A stretch of 10,884 nucleotides of DNA, from contig CAMPIW010000007.1 of assembly GCA_946886635.1 (NCBI GenBank), forward strand, positions 1 to 10,884, read 5' to 3'. Made by a program: the position numbers and the translations under genes. The stretch is from an uncultured Candidatus Saccharibacteria bacterium. Lineage in GTDB: Bacteria > Patescibacteria > Saccharimonadia > Saccharimonadales > UBA1547. Below the pieces are notes generated by a model. That model had not been told where the DNA came from. It saw nothing but the letters and a program-made list of their open reading frames with translations, and did no database searches. Below are positions 1-6,849 of this stretch, in pieces; the stretch's first letter is position 1; each line of letters begins with the position of its first letter.

Positions 1-52
1 CGTCGTCGTTAGTCGCGTATGCGAGGCTTCCGATAAACAAGTTTTGTGACAT
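1..52 (-). CDS. RRM-type RNA-binding protein, N-terminal fragment
   Basis: Only the first 17 codons lie in the window; the gene runs off the left edge. The translation reads MSQNLFIGSLAYATNDD. The stretch LFIGSLAYATNDD fits the first strand and RNP-2 motif of an RNA recognition motif, as in small single-RRM proteins of bacteria that begin like KLYVGNLSYDTTE. Such proteins bind single-stranded RNA and are often linked to cold response or RNA chaperoning. No Shine-Dalgarno sequence precedes the ATG. Instead the 10 bases before it (GTATATATAA then T) hold a -10-like TATATA, and the same element precedes the LysM gene start at 4780. The family call rests on a short match; RNP-1 is outside the window. 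Confidence 0.6.
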   Translation of the reverse strand, partial: MSQNLFIGSLAYATNDD

Positions 53-185
53 ATTATATATACTCTTTTGTTCTACTTAATAAGTTTGCTGTCAGATCGA
101 CCTGCTGGCAATCGCTTCGGCGAACGGTGAGTATCTAATGTTGTTACAAGAGATACACTTTGCATGCTTTCTGCTACGCGTGTGC

Positions 186-420
186 TTCTGAACAAGCTTA
201 TCTAACCATACAATGGCAAAAAAAGCTATAGTAAAAGAGGTAGCTATATGATATATAGCGATACCGCTTGCGTTTTTATTTGTTACGCTGCATACTATAG
301 TTATGCTGATGCGCATGGGGTGACTCATGAGCTCAAAAACAAACACATTGCAAAAGCCGCCCCGGGTGGGCGCGCAGCAGCAGATACACCACTATCCTTG
401 TCGACGGTGGTGTATTTTTA
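186..420 (+). ncRNA. Candidate structured small RNA or leader ending at an intrinsic terminator
   Basis: Positions 53-436 hold no convincing gene. On the plus strand there is a weak possible promoter: TTCTGA at 186-191, a 17-bp spacer and TACAAT at 209-214. Hairpins follow: GCTATAT/ATATAGC (243-259), GCATA/TATGC around an ACTATAGT palindrome (290-306), and GC-rich CGCCC/GGGCG (358-372). The stretch ends in a good intrinsic terminator at 384-419. A terminator with no gene before it suggests a transcript of about 200 nt from near 221. I found none of the conserved motifs of tmRNA, RNase P RNA or SRP RNA. It could also be an attenuator for the Mur ligase gene. The start and extent are inferred. 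Confidence 0.3.
384..419 (+). terminator. Intrinsic terminator upstream of the Mur ligase gene
   Basis: ATACACCAC (384-392) pairs perfectly with GTGGTGTAT (407-415) over 9 bp around a 14-nt loop, and a run of five T ends at 419. The T-run is on the plus strand only, so the terminator acts on rightward transcripts. No plus-strand gene lies before it in the window. Confidence 0.6.
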
Positions 421-429
421 TGACATAAT
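421..429 (+). promoter_or_regulatory. Extended -10 promoter of the Mur ligase gene, likely leaderless
   Basis: TGA-CATAAT (421-429) is an extended -10 box; a poor -35 (TTGTCG, 398-403) lies 20 bp before it, inside the preceding terminator loop. Only 7 nt separate the -10 box from the ATG at 437, so transcription should start at or next to the start codon. Confidence 0.45.
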
Positions 430-436
430 AGAACTA

Positions 437-1720
437 ATGTTTAAAAAATTCATTCAATCAAAACTCGAAAAAGCTGTTAAAAAATATTTCAAAAAACATC
501 CAGAGGTGAAGCTGGTTGTTGTCGTCGGAAGTGTCGGTAAAACCAGTACTAAAATTGCAATCGGTACTGTACTTAACGAAAAATTAAGAGTTCGCTTACA
601 TGAAGGTAACCATAACTCAGAACTAAGCGCACCACTCGCTATTTTAGGAATTGAATACCCGTCAGAAATCCGCAGAATTGGCCAATGGATGGCAGTTTTT
701 AAGGCCGTAAGGGCGCGTATTAAGCAGCCAGCCGACGTTGACGTTATTGTACAAGAGCTTGGCACCGACGGAATTGGCCAAATTCCTCATTTTGGTACCT
801 ATTTAACGCCAGATATTGCTGTTGTAACATCCGTTTCGCCGGAACACATGCAAGCTTTTAAAACGATGGACGCGGTTGCCGCCGAAGAACTTTCAGCGGC
901 TAATTATAGTAAGTGGGCGCTTATTAACCGCGATGATATTCCGGGTGAGTATGCATCGAATATTACTGACCCTGGATTAAATACATACGGAACTGACGCG
1001 ACGGCTGAATATCGCTTTACAAGCGACGACTATACATTTGAGGATGGCTTTAGCGGTACATTTACCACCCCTGAGTGGTCGAATGCCGAACCGGCGACAC
1101 TTCATTTAGTGGGCGAGCATAGTATTCGATTTGCAGTGGCGGCTGGTGCTGTTGGGGTGAAACTTGGATTGAGCCAGGCTGAGGTAACGAGTGGGATGGC
1201 GAAGATTCGACCAGTGAGTGGACGAATGAATATTTTGCGAGGTTTGAATGAATCAATTATTATTGATGATTCGTATAATTCAAGCCCGCTTGCTGCAGCT
1301 TCGGCTCTCCGTGCGCTGTATCAAATGAATGTGCCACAACGCATTGCGGTACTGGGAAGTATGAACGAGCTTGGTGATATGAGTGAAGCAAAGCACATTG
1401 CGATAGGGAAACTGTGTGATCCTGTTGAACTTGCTCACGTCATTACCGTTGGCGAGGCAGCCGAGCAGTATCTTGCACCGGCAGCGCGGGCAAATGGTTG
1501 TCACGTGGTGAGTTTTAAAAGCGCAATTGATGCTGGTGCATATACGCATAAATTTCTTGAAAAAGGTGCAGCGGTTTTATTTAAGGGTTCTGAAAGTAAT
1601 ATATATCTTGAAGAAGGGATAAAAATTATTCTACACGCAACCGAAAGCGAATCGCAGCTCGTTCGTCAATCGCCCGAGTGGCTTGAAAAAAAGCGGGCGT
1701 TTTTTTCGGATATTTCGTAG
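437..1720 (+). CDS. MurF-like Mur ligase lacking the usual N-terminal domain
   Basis: This ATP-dependent Mur ligase of 427 aa is closest to MurF, which adds D-Ala-D-Ala to the UDP-MurNAc-tripeptide in the cytoplasm. Seen in order: the P-loop GSVGKTST (31-38), HEGNHNSELSAP (55-66), VQELGTDGIG (105-114), DDSYNSSP (277-284) preceded by GRM (262-264), VLGSMNELGDMS (305-316), and KGS (383-385) in the C-terminal domain. The P-loop begins at residue 31, so the roughly 80-100 residue UDP-substrate-binding domain of standard MurF is absent. Where MurF has the carbamylated lysine (VAxAKxEI), this protein reads VAAEELSA, with Glu in place of Lys by my alignment. I chose the ATG at 437 because the open frame before it (from 248) shows no conserved sequence and crosses a terminator. 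The true substrate could differ from that of MurF. Confidence 0.85.
   Translation: MFKKFIQSKLEKAVKKYFKKHPEVKLVVVVGSVGKTSTKIAIGTVLNEKLRVRLHEGNHNSELSAPLAILGIEYPSEIRRIGQWMAVFKAVRARIKQPADVDVIVQELGTDGIGQIPHFGTYLTPDIAVVTSVSPEHMQAFKTMDAVAAEELSAANYSKWALINRDDIPGEYASNITDPGLNTYGTDATAEYRFTSDDYTFEDGFSGTFTTPEWSNAEPATLHLVGEHSIRFAVAAGAVGVKLGLSQAEVTSGMAKIRPVSGRMNILRGLNESIIIDDSYNSSPLAAASALRALYQMNVPQRIAVLGSMNELGDMSEAKHIAIGKLCDPVELAHVITVGEAAEQYLAPAARANGCHVVSFKSAIDAGAYTHKFLEKGAAVLFKGSESNIYLEEGIKIILHATESESQLVRQSPEWLEKKRAFFSDIS
1671..1706 (+). terminator. Intrinsic terminator inside the 3' end of the Mur ligase gene
   Basis: CGCCCG (1671-1676) pairs with CGGGCG (1694-1699), a 6-bp all-GC stem with a 17-nt loop, followed by seven T (1700-1706). 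The whole structure lies before the stop codon at 1718-1720, so ribosomes finishing the gene would cover it. Confidence 0.45.
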
Positions 1721-1758
1721 CGACTTCCCATGTAGTTGCTCGGTAAGAGGTGTTTTTG

Positions 1759-1767
1759 TGCTATACT
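1759..1767 (+). promoter_or_regulatory. Extended -10 promoter of leuS, likely leaderless
   Basis: TGC-TATACT (1759-1767) is a strong extended -10 box. A possible -35 (TTGCTC, 1736-1741) lies 20 bp before it. The ATG of leuS is 9 nt downstream, leaving at most a 2-3 nt leader and no room for a Shine-Dalgarno sequence. Confidence 0.55.
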
Positions 1768-1776
1768 TACTCTGTT

Positions 1777-4203
1777 ATGAGGCGATATAATCCGGCAGAA
1801 ATCGAACCCAAATGGCAACAAGTTTGGGAAGAGCAAAAGGCAAATGAAGTAGAAGTTGATACGTCAAAAGTAAAGACGTATGTTGCTGGTATGTTTCCGT
1901 ATCCAAGTGGTGCCGGTATGCATGCTGGGCATGCGTTTGGGTATTCAATTGTCGATGCGATCGCTCGCTTTAATCGTCAGCACGGCCACAATGTGCTCAA
2001 CCCAATGGGATGGGATACATTTGGGCTTCCAGCCGAAAACTACGCTATTAAAACTGGCGTGGCGCCTGCAAAGGTAACGGCCGAAAATATCGCTAACTTT
2101 AAGCGCCAGTTTACACGCATGGGTATGTCAATTGACTGGTCACGCGAATTAAATACCAGCGACCCCGAGTACTACAAATGGACACAGTGGGTGTTTACGA
2201 AATTATTTGAACGCGGCTTGGCGTACCAAAAAGAAAGCCTTCAGTGGTGGTGCCCGGTTGATAAGACCGTCTTAGCTAATGAACAGGTAGAGGCTGGCCA
2301 TTGTTGGCGCTGTGGCTCACTGGTTGAAAAGAAATCAATGAAGCAATGGTTTTTTAAGATCACCGAATACGCCGATGCACTACTTGATAATATTGAAGAT
2401 CTTGATTGGCCTCAAAAAATTAAAACCGCGCAAACAAACTGGATTGGTAAATCGGTTGGGGCTGAAATTGAATTTAAACTTGATGATTTTGACGGTACTA
2501 TCACTGTTTTTTCAACACGCCCGGATACAATTTACGGTGCGTCATTTGTTGTTTTAGCACCCGAACACGGCCTGGCGCTTTCGCTTGCGGCCGGTGATTT
2601 TAAAGAATCGACCGAATCGTACATTAAAGATGCGGTAAAGAAATCTGAAATCGAGCGACTAAATGACACCAAAGAAAAAACAGGTGTATTTACGGGCAGG
2701 TACGCAGTAAATCCGGTAACGGGCGAAAAGGTTCCTGTTTGGATAGCCGATTATGTTCTTGGTGGCTACGGCACTGGTGCGGTTATGGCCGTTCCTGCGC
2801 ACGACGAACGCGACTTTGCTTTTGCCGAAAAGTACAACTTACCAATCATTGAAGTTATTGAAAAGCCAGTCGATTCAGCCGAGCAGGTATATCACGGTGA
2901 AGGGATGTTAATTAATTCGGGTGATTTTAACGGTACGTCATCCAGCGATGCACGTGAATCGATTGTAGCGTTACTTGAAGAGAAAAAACTTGGTCATGCT
3001 CAAACAACCTATAAAATGCGCGACTGGCTGATTAGCCGCCAGCGATATTGGGGTGCACCGATTCCTATTATTCATTGTGAAGAGCATGGCGCGGTTCCTG
3101 TCCCTGAAGACCAACTTCCGGTGGTGCTTCCTGAAATTGAAGATTTTGCACCGAAGGGCGATGGTAAATCGGCGCTTGCACGAGCGACCGATTGGGTACA
3201 CACGACATGTCCAGAGTGTGGCAAGCCTGCACTCCGTGAAACCGACACAATGGACGGGTATGCGTGTTCTAGCTGGTACTTGCTTAGATACGGCGATCCA
3301 CATAATAGCGAGGCCGCGTGGGATAGTGAAAAAATTAACTATTGGAACCCGCTTGATGTTTATGTAGGTGGTGACCATGCGGTTGCTCACCTGCTGTATG
3401 TTCGTTTTTGGACGCATGTATTTAACGATATGGGGCTTATTAACTTTACAGAACCAGTTAAAAAATTGGTGTATCACGGCTATATTAACGCCGAAGATGG
3501 TACGAAAATGAGTAAAAGTAAGGGCAACGTGGTTGATCCACTTGATGTTATTGACCAGGGATATGGTGCCGATGCGCTGCGTACTTACGTTTTGTTTATG
3601 GGGCCAATCGAACTTGATGCTAGTTGGGATTCACGGGGGATTGCTGGTATTTACCGGTTCTTGAACCGCGTTTGGACGCTTGTTCAACAGTACGATGAGT
3701 CACCAAAAGAGGTGACCAAAAATGATACTGCAGTTCGGGTTATACAGCACAAAACTGTTCGCAAGGTTACCGACGACTTCCGACGATTAAGCTTTAATAC
3801 GGCAATTGCGGCACTTATGGAGTATGTGAACGAGCTATATAAACTAAAGATCGATGGTTTCTCTGAAGAAGCTTGGCGCGAAGCATTAACACATCTTGCC
3901 CAAATGATTGCCCCATTTGCACCGCACATGGCCGACGAATTATGGGTGCAACTAGGTGGTGAAGGGTTGGTTCAAAACGCTAGCTGGCCAGTATGGGACG
4001 AAGCACTTATTGTTGAGGATACTATTACTATTGCCGTGCAGGTTAACGGTAAACTACGGGGTGAAATTGCAGTTGGAAAAGATACTGATGCTGAAGAAAT
4101 AAAAGCGAAGGCTTTAGCGCACGAAAATGTCGCAAAGTTTGTGCCCGGCGAACCTAAAAAGATTATTTATGTCCCTGGCCGGCTTGTAAGCGTTGTTGTT
4201 TAG
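1777..4203 (+). CDS. leuS: Leucyl-tRNA synthetase
   Basis: This class I synthetase charges tRNA-Leu with leucine in the cytoplasm. The 808-aa product is complete. FPYPSGAGMHAGHA (40-53) carries the HIGH-type motif as HAGH (49-52). A zinc-ribbon-like segment follows, with Cys159 and HCWRCG (175-180). The CP1 editing domain shows STRPDTIYG (246-254) and AHDERDFAFA (341-350), with the conserved Asp that positions the amino group of mischarged amino acids. DWLISRQRYWGAPIP (416-430) opens the second half of the catalytic core, a second CPEC pair is at 478-481, and KMSKS is at 577-581. The anticodon-binding and C-terminal domains end the protein. I chose the ATG at 1777 over the in-frame GTG at 1750 because homology starts with MRRYNPAEIEPKWQ and the promoter overlaps the codons before it. 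Confidence 0.97.
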   Translation: MRRYNPAEIEPKWQQVWEEQKANEVEVDTSKVKTYVAGMFPYPSGAGMHAGHAFGYSIVDAIARFNRQHGHNVLNPMGWDTFGLPAENYAIKTGVAPAKVTAENIANFKRQFTRMGMSIDWSRELNTSDPEYYKWTQWVFTKLFERGLAYQKESLQWWCPVDKTVLANEQVEAGHCWRCGSLVEKKSMKQWFFKITEYADALLDNIEDLDWPQKIKTAQTNWIGKSVGAEIEFKLDDFDGTITVFSTRPDTIYGASFVVLAPEHGLALSLAAGDFKESTESYIKDAVKKSEIERLNDTKEKTGVFTGRYAVNPVTGEKVPVWIADYVLGGYGTGAVMAVPAHDERDFAFAEKYNLPIIEVIEKPVDSAEQVYHGEGMLINSGDFNGTSSSDARESIVALLEEKKLGHAQTTYKMRDWLISRQRYWGAPIPIIHCEEHGAVPVPEDQLPVVLPEIEDFAPKGDGKSALARATDWVHTTCPECGKPALRETDTMDGYACSSWYLLRYGDPHNSEAAWDSEKINYWNPLDVYVGGDHAVAHLLYVRFWTHVFNDMGLINFTEPVKKLVYHGYINAEDGTKMSKSKGNVVDPLDVIDQGYGADALRTYVLFMGPIELDASWDSRGIAGIYRFLNRVWTLVQQYDESPKEVTKNDTAVRVIQHKTVRKVTDDFRRLSFNTAIAALMEYVNELYKLKIDGFSEEAWREALTHLAQMIAPFAPHMADELWVQLGGEGLVQNASWPVWDEALIVEDTITIAVQVNGKLRGEIAVGKDTDAEEIKAKALAHENVAKFVPGEPKKIIYVPGRLVSVVV

Positions 4204-4231
4204 CTCGTTGATACTCTTTTAAGATTACAGA

Positions 4232-4780
4232 CTACTTGTCAGCATCAGTTTCATGCCCGACAACGCTTTCTGGAATGATGATTTGCTCACCTGGTTGTAG
4301 GCCGTCTTGAAGTGCGGCGACGTTACCGGGGATTTCGTTAATATGCTCAACTGCATCACGAATATCGACAGATTCAACACCACCAATCTGTTCGGCTACA
4401 TCGTACATACCGTCACCAGGTTGAACGGTATAATCTGTTGTTTCTTCAGAAAATGTAGGCGTAGTTGCGTCGATAATACCCGACACTCCACCTGTAACGA
4501 CCGAGGCCGCTGCGACCGTTCCAGCAATAGCTATTCCAGCGCCAGCGAGGCTGTGTTTACGCTTTTTAGAGGACTTTTCAGTTGATTCTGTGTGAACTTC
4601 GATGTGTTCCGAAGAGTGAGAATCACTAGGCTCGGTGATTTCAACCGTTCGTCGAGCGGCTGCACTGGCTTCGGTGTCTTGCTCCCAGTTTTTGAACATT
4701 TCGTAGTCAGCGTCGGAAATCGCTCCGTCGTTGTTTGGGTTTGCTGTTGATTCGTCGTGGTTTTTTTGTTTTTCTGTCAT
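4232..4780 (-). CDS. Membrane-anchored LysM-domain protein
   Basis: The 182-aa product has three parts. Residues 1-76 are hydrophilic, rich in Ser, Thr, Glu and Asp, and end in a basic SSKKRKH patch. Residues 77-101 form one Gly/Ala-rich hydrophobic segment. Residues 117-170 are a LysM module, YTVQPGDGMYDVAEQIGG to LQPGEQIIIP. LysM modules bind N-acetylglucosamine-containing glycans such as peptidoglycan. The basic patch before the membrane segment suggests an inside N-terminus and an outside LysM domain, so the protein may tether membrane to wall. No catalytic domain is visible. I chose the ATG at 4780 because the 31 codons before it cover promoter sequence and look unlike protein. It converges on leuS with 28 bp between the stops and diverges from rpmF. 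I see no terminator between the two stops. Confidence 0.8.
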   Translation of the reverse strand: MTEKQKNHDESTANPNNDGAISDADYEMFKNWEQDTEASAAARRTVEITEPSDSHSSEHIEVHTESTEKSSKKRKHSLAGAGIAIAGTVAAASVVTGGVSGIIDATTPTFSEETTDYTVQPGDGMYDVAEQIGGVESVDIRDAVEHINEIPGNVAALQDGLQPGEQIIIPESVVGHETDADK

Positions 4781-4789
4781 GTTATATAT

Positions 4790-4798
4790 ACGATACCA
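4790..4798 (-). promoter_or_regulatory. Possible extended -10 promoter of the LysM gene
   Basis: On the minus strand TGG-TATCGT lies 9 nt before the ATG, the same spacing as for leuS. An overlapping TATATA only 4 nt before the ATG is an alternative. No Shine-Dalgarno sequence is seen. The exact -10 box is uncertain. Confidence 0.35.
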
Positions 4799-4822
4799 TA
4801 TTTCTTTTAAAACCATAACCAC

Positions 4823-4851
4823 TTGAGTAACTGTAGTAAAAAGTGTATAAT
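4823..4851 (+). promoter_or_regulatory. Sigma-70-type promoter of rpmF
   Basis: TTGAGT (4823-4828), a 17-bp spacer and a perfect TATAAT (4846-4851) form a strong promoter. Transcription should start near 4858. A ribosome-binding site (AAAAGGAG, ending at 4885) lies 9 nt before the ATG at 4895. Confidence 0.75.
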
Positions 4852-4894
4852 GAACCCTAAGATTTAATAACACCTAGGAAAAGGAGCACTTTGA

Positions 4895-5044
4895 ATGGGA
4901 CAACCAAAAAAGCAGAGTAGCCCACGAAAGACGGGTCTCCGTCGTAGCCACCTACGTCTCGAGCTTGCTCGCCGCGTAAACGGTACGTCACCGGTTAAGG
5001 TCAAGACCACTCGTAAAGAAACTGGCAAGGCGCTCGCGAAGTAA
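4895..5044 (+). CDS. rpmF: Ribosomal protein bL32, short form without zinc ribbon
   Basis: The 49-aa, highly basic product starts MGQPKKQSSPRKTGLRRSHL. This matches the N-terminal half of bL32 (typically MAVPKxKTSKSRRxxRRSH), a component of the 50S subunit near the peptidyl-transferase region. Canonical bL32 continues with a four-Cys or Cys/His zinc ribbon; here there is no cysteine, and the C-terminal half is a short Lys/Thr-rich tail. A strong promoter and good Shine-Dalgarno sequence fit a ribosomal protein gene. The sequence is too short for certainty, but another basic ribosomal protein is less likely given the PKK...RRSH pattern. A weak hairpin overlaps the stop codon. nusB follows after 72 bp. 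Confidence 0.7.
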   Translation: MGQPKKQSSPRKTGLRRSHLRLELARRVNGTSPVKVKTTRKETGKALAK

Positions 5045-5068
5045 TTTCGCAAGCGTTCTTTCACATTT
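5031..5068 (+). terminator. Weak terminator or attenuator overlapping the rpmF stop codon
   Basis: CGCT-C-GCGAA (5031-5040) pairs with TTCGC-A-AGCG (5046-5055), 9 bp with one C-A mismatch around a GTAAT loop that contains the stop codon. A T-rich but interrupted stretch (TTCTTTCACATTT) follows. It may lower transcription from rpmF into nusB. Confidence 0.35.
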
Positions 5069-5116
5069 AGTACATTTTAAAGATACATTTACAATAACAA
5101 AGAGAACCAACGCATT

Positions 5117-5578
5117 ATGGCATCTAATCGTCATCTCGGCCGCATCGTCGCACTCCAGTCACTGTACGAATACGAATTTCGCACAGAATCTGAAGACAGC
5201 ACTGCTGATGTAAAAGAAATATTATCTCGTAACATCGAACGATACGAGGCCGCAATTGATGATACCGAGTTTGTTGAGACTCTCGTTAACGGCGTTTTAA
5301 AAGAACAAAAAGCAATTGACGAGAAAATTCAACCAATTGCGCCCGACTGGCCAATTGAACAAATTGCACGAGTTGATCGTAACATTTTGCGTATTGGGGT
5401 GTACGAACTGCTTCATCAAGCAGACGTTGTCCCACCAAAAGTTGCAATTAACGAAGCAGTTGAGCTTGCTAAAGCGTTTGGTTCCGATAACTCGAGTAAG
5501 TTTGTGAACGGGGTACTTGGTACTGCGTATCGTACACTTGTAGAGGGAGCCGAGAATGGCGACACCACAGTTCGATAA
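5117..5578 (+). CDS. nusB: Transcription antitermination factor NusB
   Basis: NusB binds boxA RNA together with ribosomal protein S10 and keeps RNA polymerase from terminating in rRNA operons. The 153-aa length is typical. Seen are the N-terminal helix with LGRIVALQSLYEYEF (7-21), the central IARVDRNILRIGVYELL (83-99), and the C-terminal signature PKVAINEAVELAKAFGSDNS (107-126) followed by KFVNGVLG (128-135). All are standard NusB blocks. A possible -10 box (TACAAT, 5090-5095) lies in the 72-bp gap after rpmF, but its -35 is poor; the Shine-Dalgarno sequence is also weak. The last 23 bp overlap the start of the Nudix gene, so the two are probably translated in a coupled manner. Confidence 0.93.
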   Translation: MASNRHLGRIVALQSLYEYEFRTESEDSTADVKEILSRNIERYEAAIDDTEFVETLVNGVLKEQKAIDEKIQPIAPDWPIEQIARVDRNILRIGVYELLHQADVVPPKVAINEAVELAKAFGSDNSSKFVNGVLGTAYRTLVEGAENGDTTVR

Positions 5579-6053
5579 GTTTAAACAATACTTTTCGCGC
5601 AAAAAACCATCTATTCAAGAAATTGTCCGTGAGCCTACCGCCGGCGGGATTGTTTTTCGTCACACAAAAGACGGCAAGGGCGTTGAAATTCTTTTAATCC
5701 AAGACGCAAAAGACCGATGGACGATTCCTAAAGGGCATATTGAAGAAGGTGAAACAGCGCAACAAACCGCACGTCGTGAAATTGGTGAAGAAGCTGGCCT
5801 TAAAGAGGTAGATATCCTTGGATGGTTGGGTAAAATTCACTTCCGTTATCGCCGTGTTGATAAGTTGGTCCTTATGACTACTCAAATTTACTTGGTGCGT
5901 GCTAAGGGCGACACTGACGCTATCCAAAAAGAAGAGTGGATGAACGGCATTCAGTGGTTCTCTTTCCACGATGCTTTGGACGCTATTGAATATGAAGATA
6001 TTGGTAAATTAATGCTGCTTGCGATGAAACGTATACGCCAGGAGAACTTGTAA
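5556..6053 (+). CDS. Nudix hydrolase
   Basis: This 165-aa protein carries a perfect Nudix box at residues 60-82: Gly60, Glu66, Arg74-Glu75, Glu78-Glu79 and Gly81, fitting GX5EX7REUXEEXGU. The Glu residues hold divalent metal ions for hydrolysis of a nucleoside diphosphate linked to another moiety. The opening TAGGIVFRH and WTIPKGHIEEGE resemble the diadenosine-tetraphosphate and RNA-pyrophosphohydrolase branches, but the substrate cannot be read from sequence. The ATG at 5556 lies inside nusB, 6 nt after GAGGGAG (5543-5549), a good Shine-Dalgarno sequence. The stop overlaps the rnc start by one base (TAATG). Its place between NusB and RNase III suggests, without proving, a link with RNA turnover. 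Confidence 0.9.
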   Translation: MATPQFDKFKQYFSRKKPSIQEIVREPTAGGIVFRHTKDGKGVEILLIQDAKDRWTIPKGHIEEGETAQQTARREIGEEAGLKEVDILGWLGKIHFRYRRVDKLVLMTTQIYLVRAKGDTDAIQKEEWMNGIQWFSFHDALDAIEYEDIGKLMLLAMKRIRQENL

Positions 6054-6757
6054 TGAGTGGGATGCTCACCGCACCATACCAAGAATTTGCTCGTGAAAAA
6101 CTAGGCTTTGCATTTGAAAATATTGACCTTCTGGTTACTGCTTTGACGCACCGAAGTTACGTTAATGAACACCGAAAAAGCGTATCAGAGCACAACGAAC
6201 GTCTTGAATTTTTAGGTGATGCTGTCCTTGAATTAGTAGTAACCGACTTCTTGTTTCGTTCGTATAACGAAGCCGAAGGAATTCTTACAAGTTGGCGTGC
6301 TTCACTTGTGCGTACTGAAAGTATTGGTGAGGCTGGGCAATTGCTTGGCTACGAACCGCTCGTTCGGATGAGTCGTGGTGAAAAACAGGGGAGTGAACGT
6401 GCTCGATTGCAAATTTTAGCAAACGCTTTTGAAGCACTGATTGGTGCAATTTACCTTGAGCGTGGGTATGAAGATGCGGCTGCTTTTATTACCAAGCACA
6501 TCTCTTCGAAGCTTGAGAATATTTTAGAAGATGGTTCGTGGCGCGACCCGAAGTCACATTTACAAGAGGTTATGCAAAAAATTGATAGCGTAACGCCTCG
6601 CTATATCGTTTTGGAAGAGGTTGGTCCTGATCACGATAAGGTTTTTACCCTTGGGGTATATGCCGGTGAACGACTTGTGAGTAAAGGCACTGGCCCGAGT
6701 AAACAGGCTGCTCAACAAGAAGCTGCCAAGGCTGCTTTGAAGATTTACCAGCGCTAA
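6053..6757 (+). CDS. rnc: Ribonuclease III
   Basis: RNase III cuts double-stranded RNA, chiefly to free rRNAs from their precursor. The 234-aa protein has the full layout. The catalytic domain carries the signature HNERLEFLGDAVLE (47-60) with Glu49, Glu52 and Asp56, and a second metal-binding segment ILANAFEALIGAIYLERG (121-138) with Glu127. A double-stranded-RNA-binding domain starts near DPKSHLQEVMQ (165-175) and ends with GTGPSKQAAQQEAAKAAL (212-229). In E. coli the second segment has Asp114 and Glu117; here the first of these reads Asn124. Related sequences show this too, so I do not take it as loss of activity. The start overlaps the Nudix stop, with AGGAG (6040-6044) 8 nt upstream. Confidence 0.95.
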   Translation: MSGMLTAPYQEFAREKLGFAFENIDLLVTALTHRSYVNEHRKSVSEHNERLEFLGDAVLELVVTDFLFRSYNEAEGILTSWRASLVRTESIGEAGQLLGYEPLVRMSRGEKQGSERARLQILANAFEALIGAIYLERGYEDAAAFITKHISSKLENILEDGSWRDPKSHLQEVMQKIDSVTPRYIVLEEVGPDHDKVFTLGVYAGERLVSKGTGPSKQAAQQEAAKAALKIYQR

Positions 6758-6771
6758 GCCTGGGCCAACGG

Positions 6772-6800
6772 TTGACTTACAGAGATAAAACGTGTAAAAT
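6772..6800 (+). promoter_or_regulatory. Sigma-70-type promoter of rpsP
   Basis: TTGACT (6772-6777), a 17-bp spacer and TAAAAT (6795-6800) give a strong promoter; transcription should begin near 6807. A purine-rich AAAAGGAAAG lies about 10 nt before the ATG at 6850. Confidence 0.75.
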
Positions 6801-6849
6801 AACCAGAGAATTTAAATAAGTTTAAGAGTTAAAAGGAAAGTTTTAATAT

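Noticed and set aside
92..346. 84-aa minus-strand open frame in the left intergenic region
   Set aside because: No Shine-Dalgarno sequence or family motif is visible; the composition looks like a chance open frame.
248..436. Upstream extension of the Mur ligase reading frame to 248
   Set aside because: The 63 extra residues show no Mur ligase similarity and cross a terminator and a promoter; the ATG at 437 starts the recognisable protein.
2971..3477. 168-aa minus-strand frame inside leuS
   Set aside because: Shadow of a well-supported synthetase gene, with no start signal of its own.
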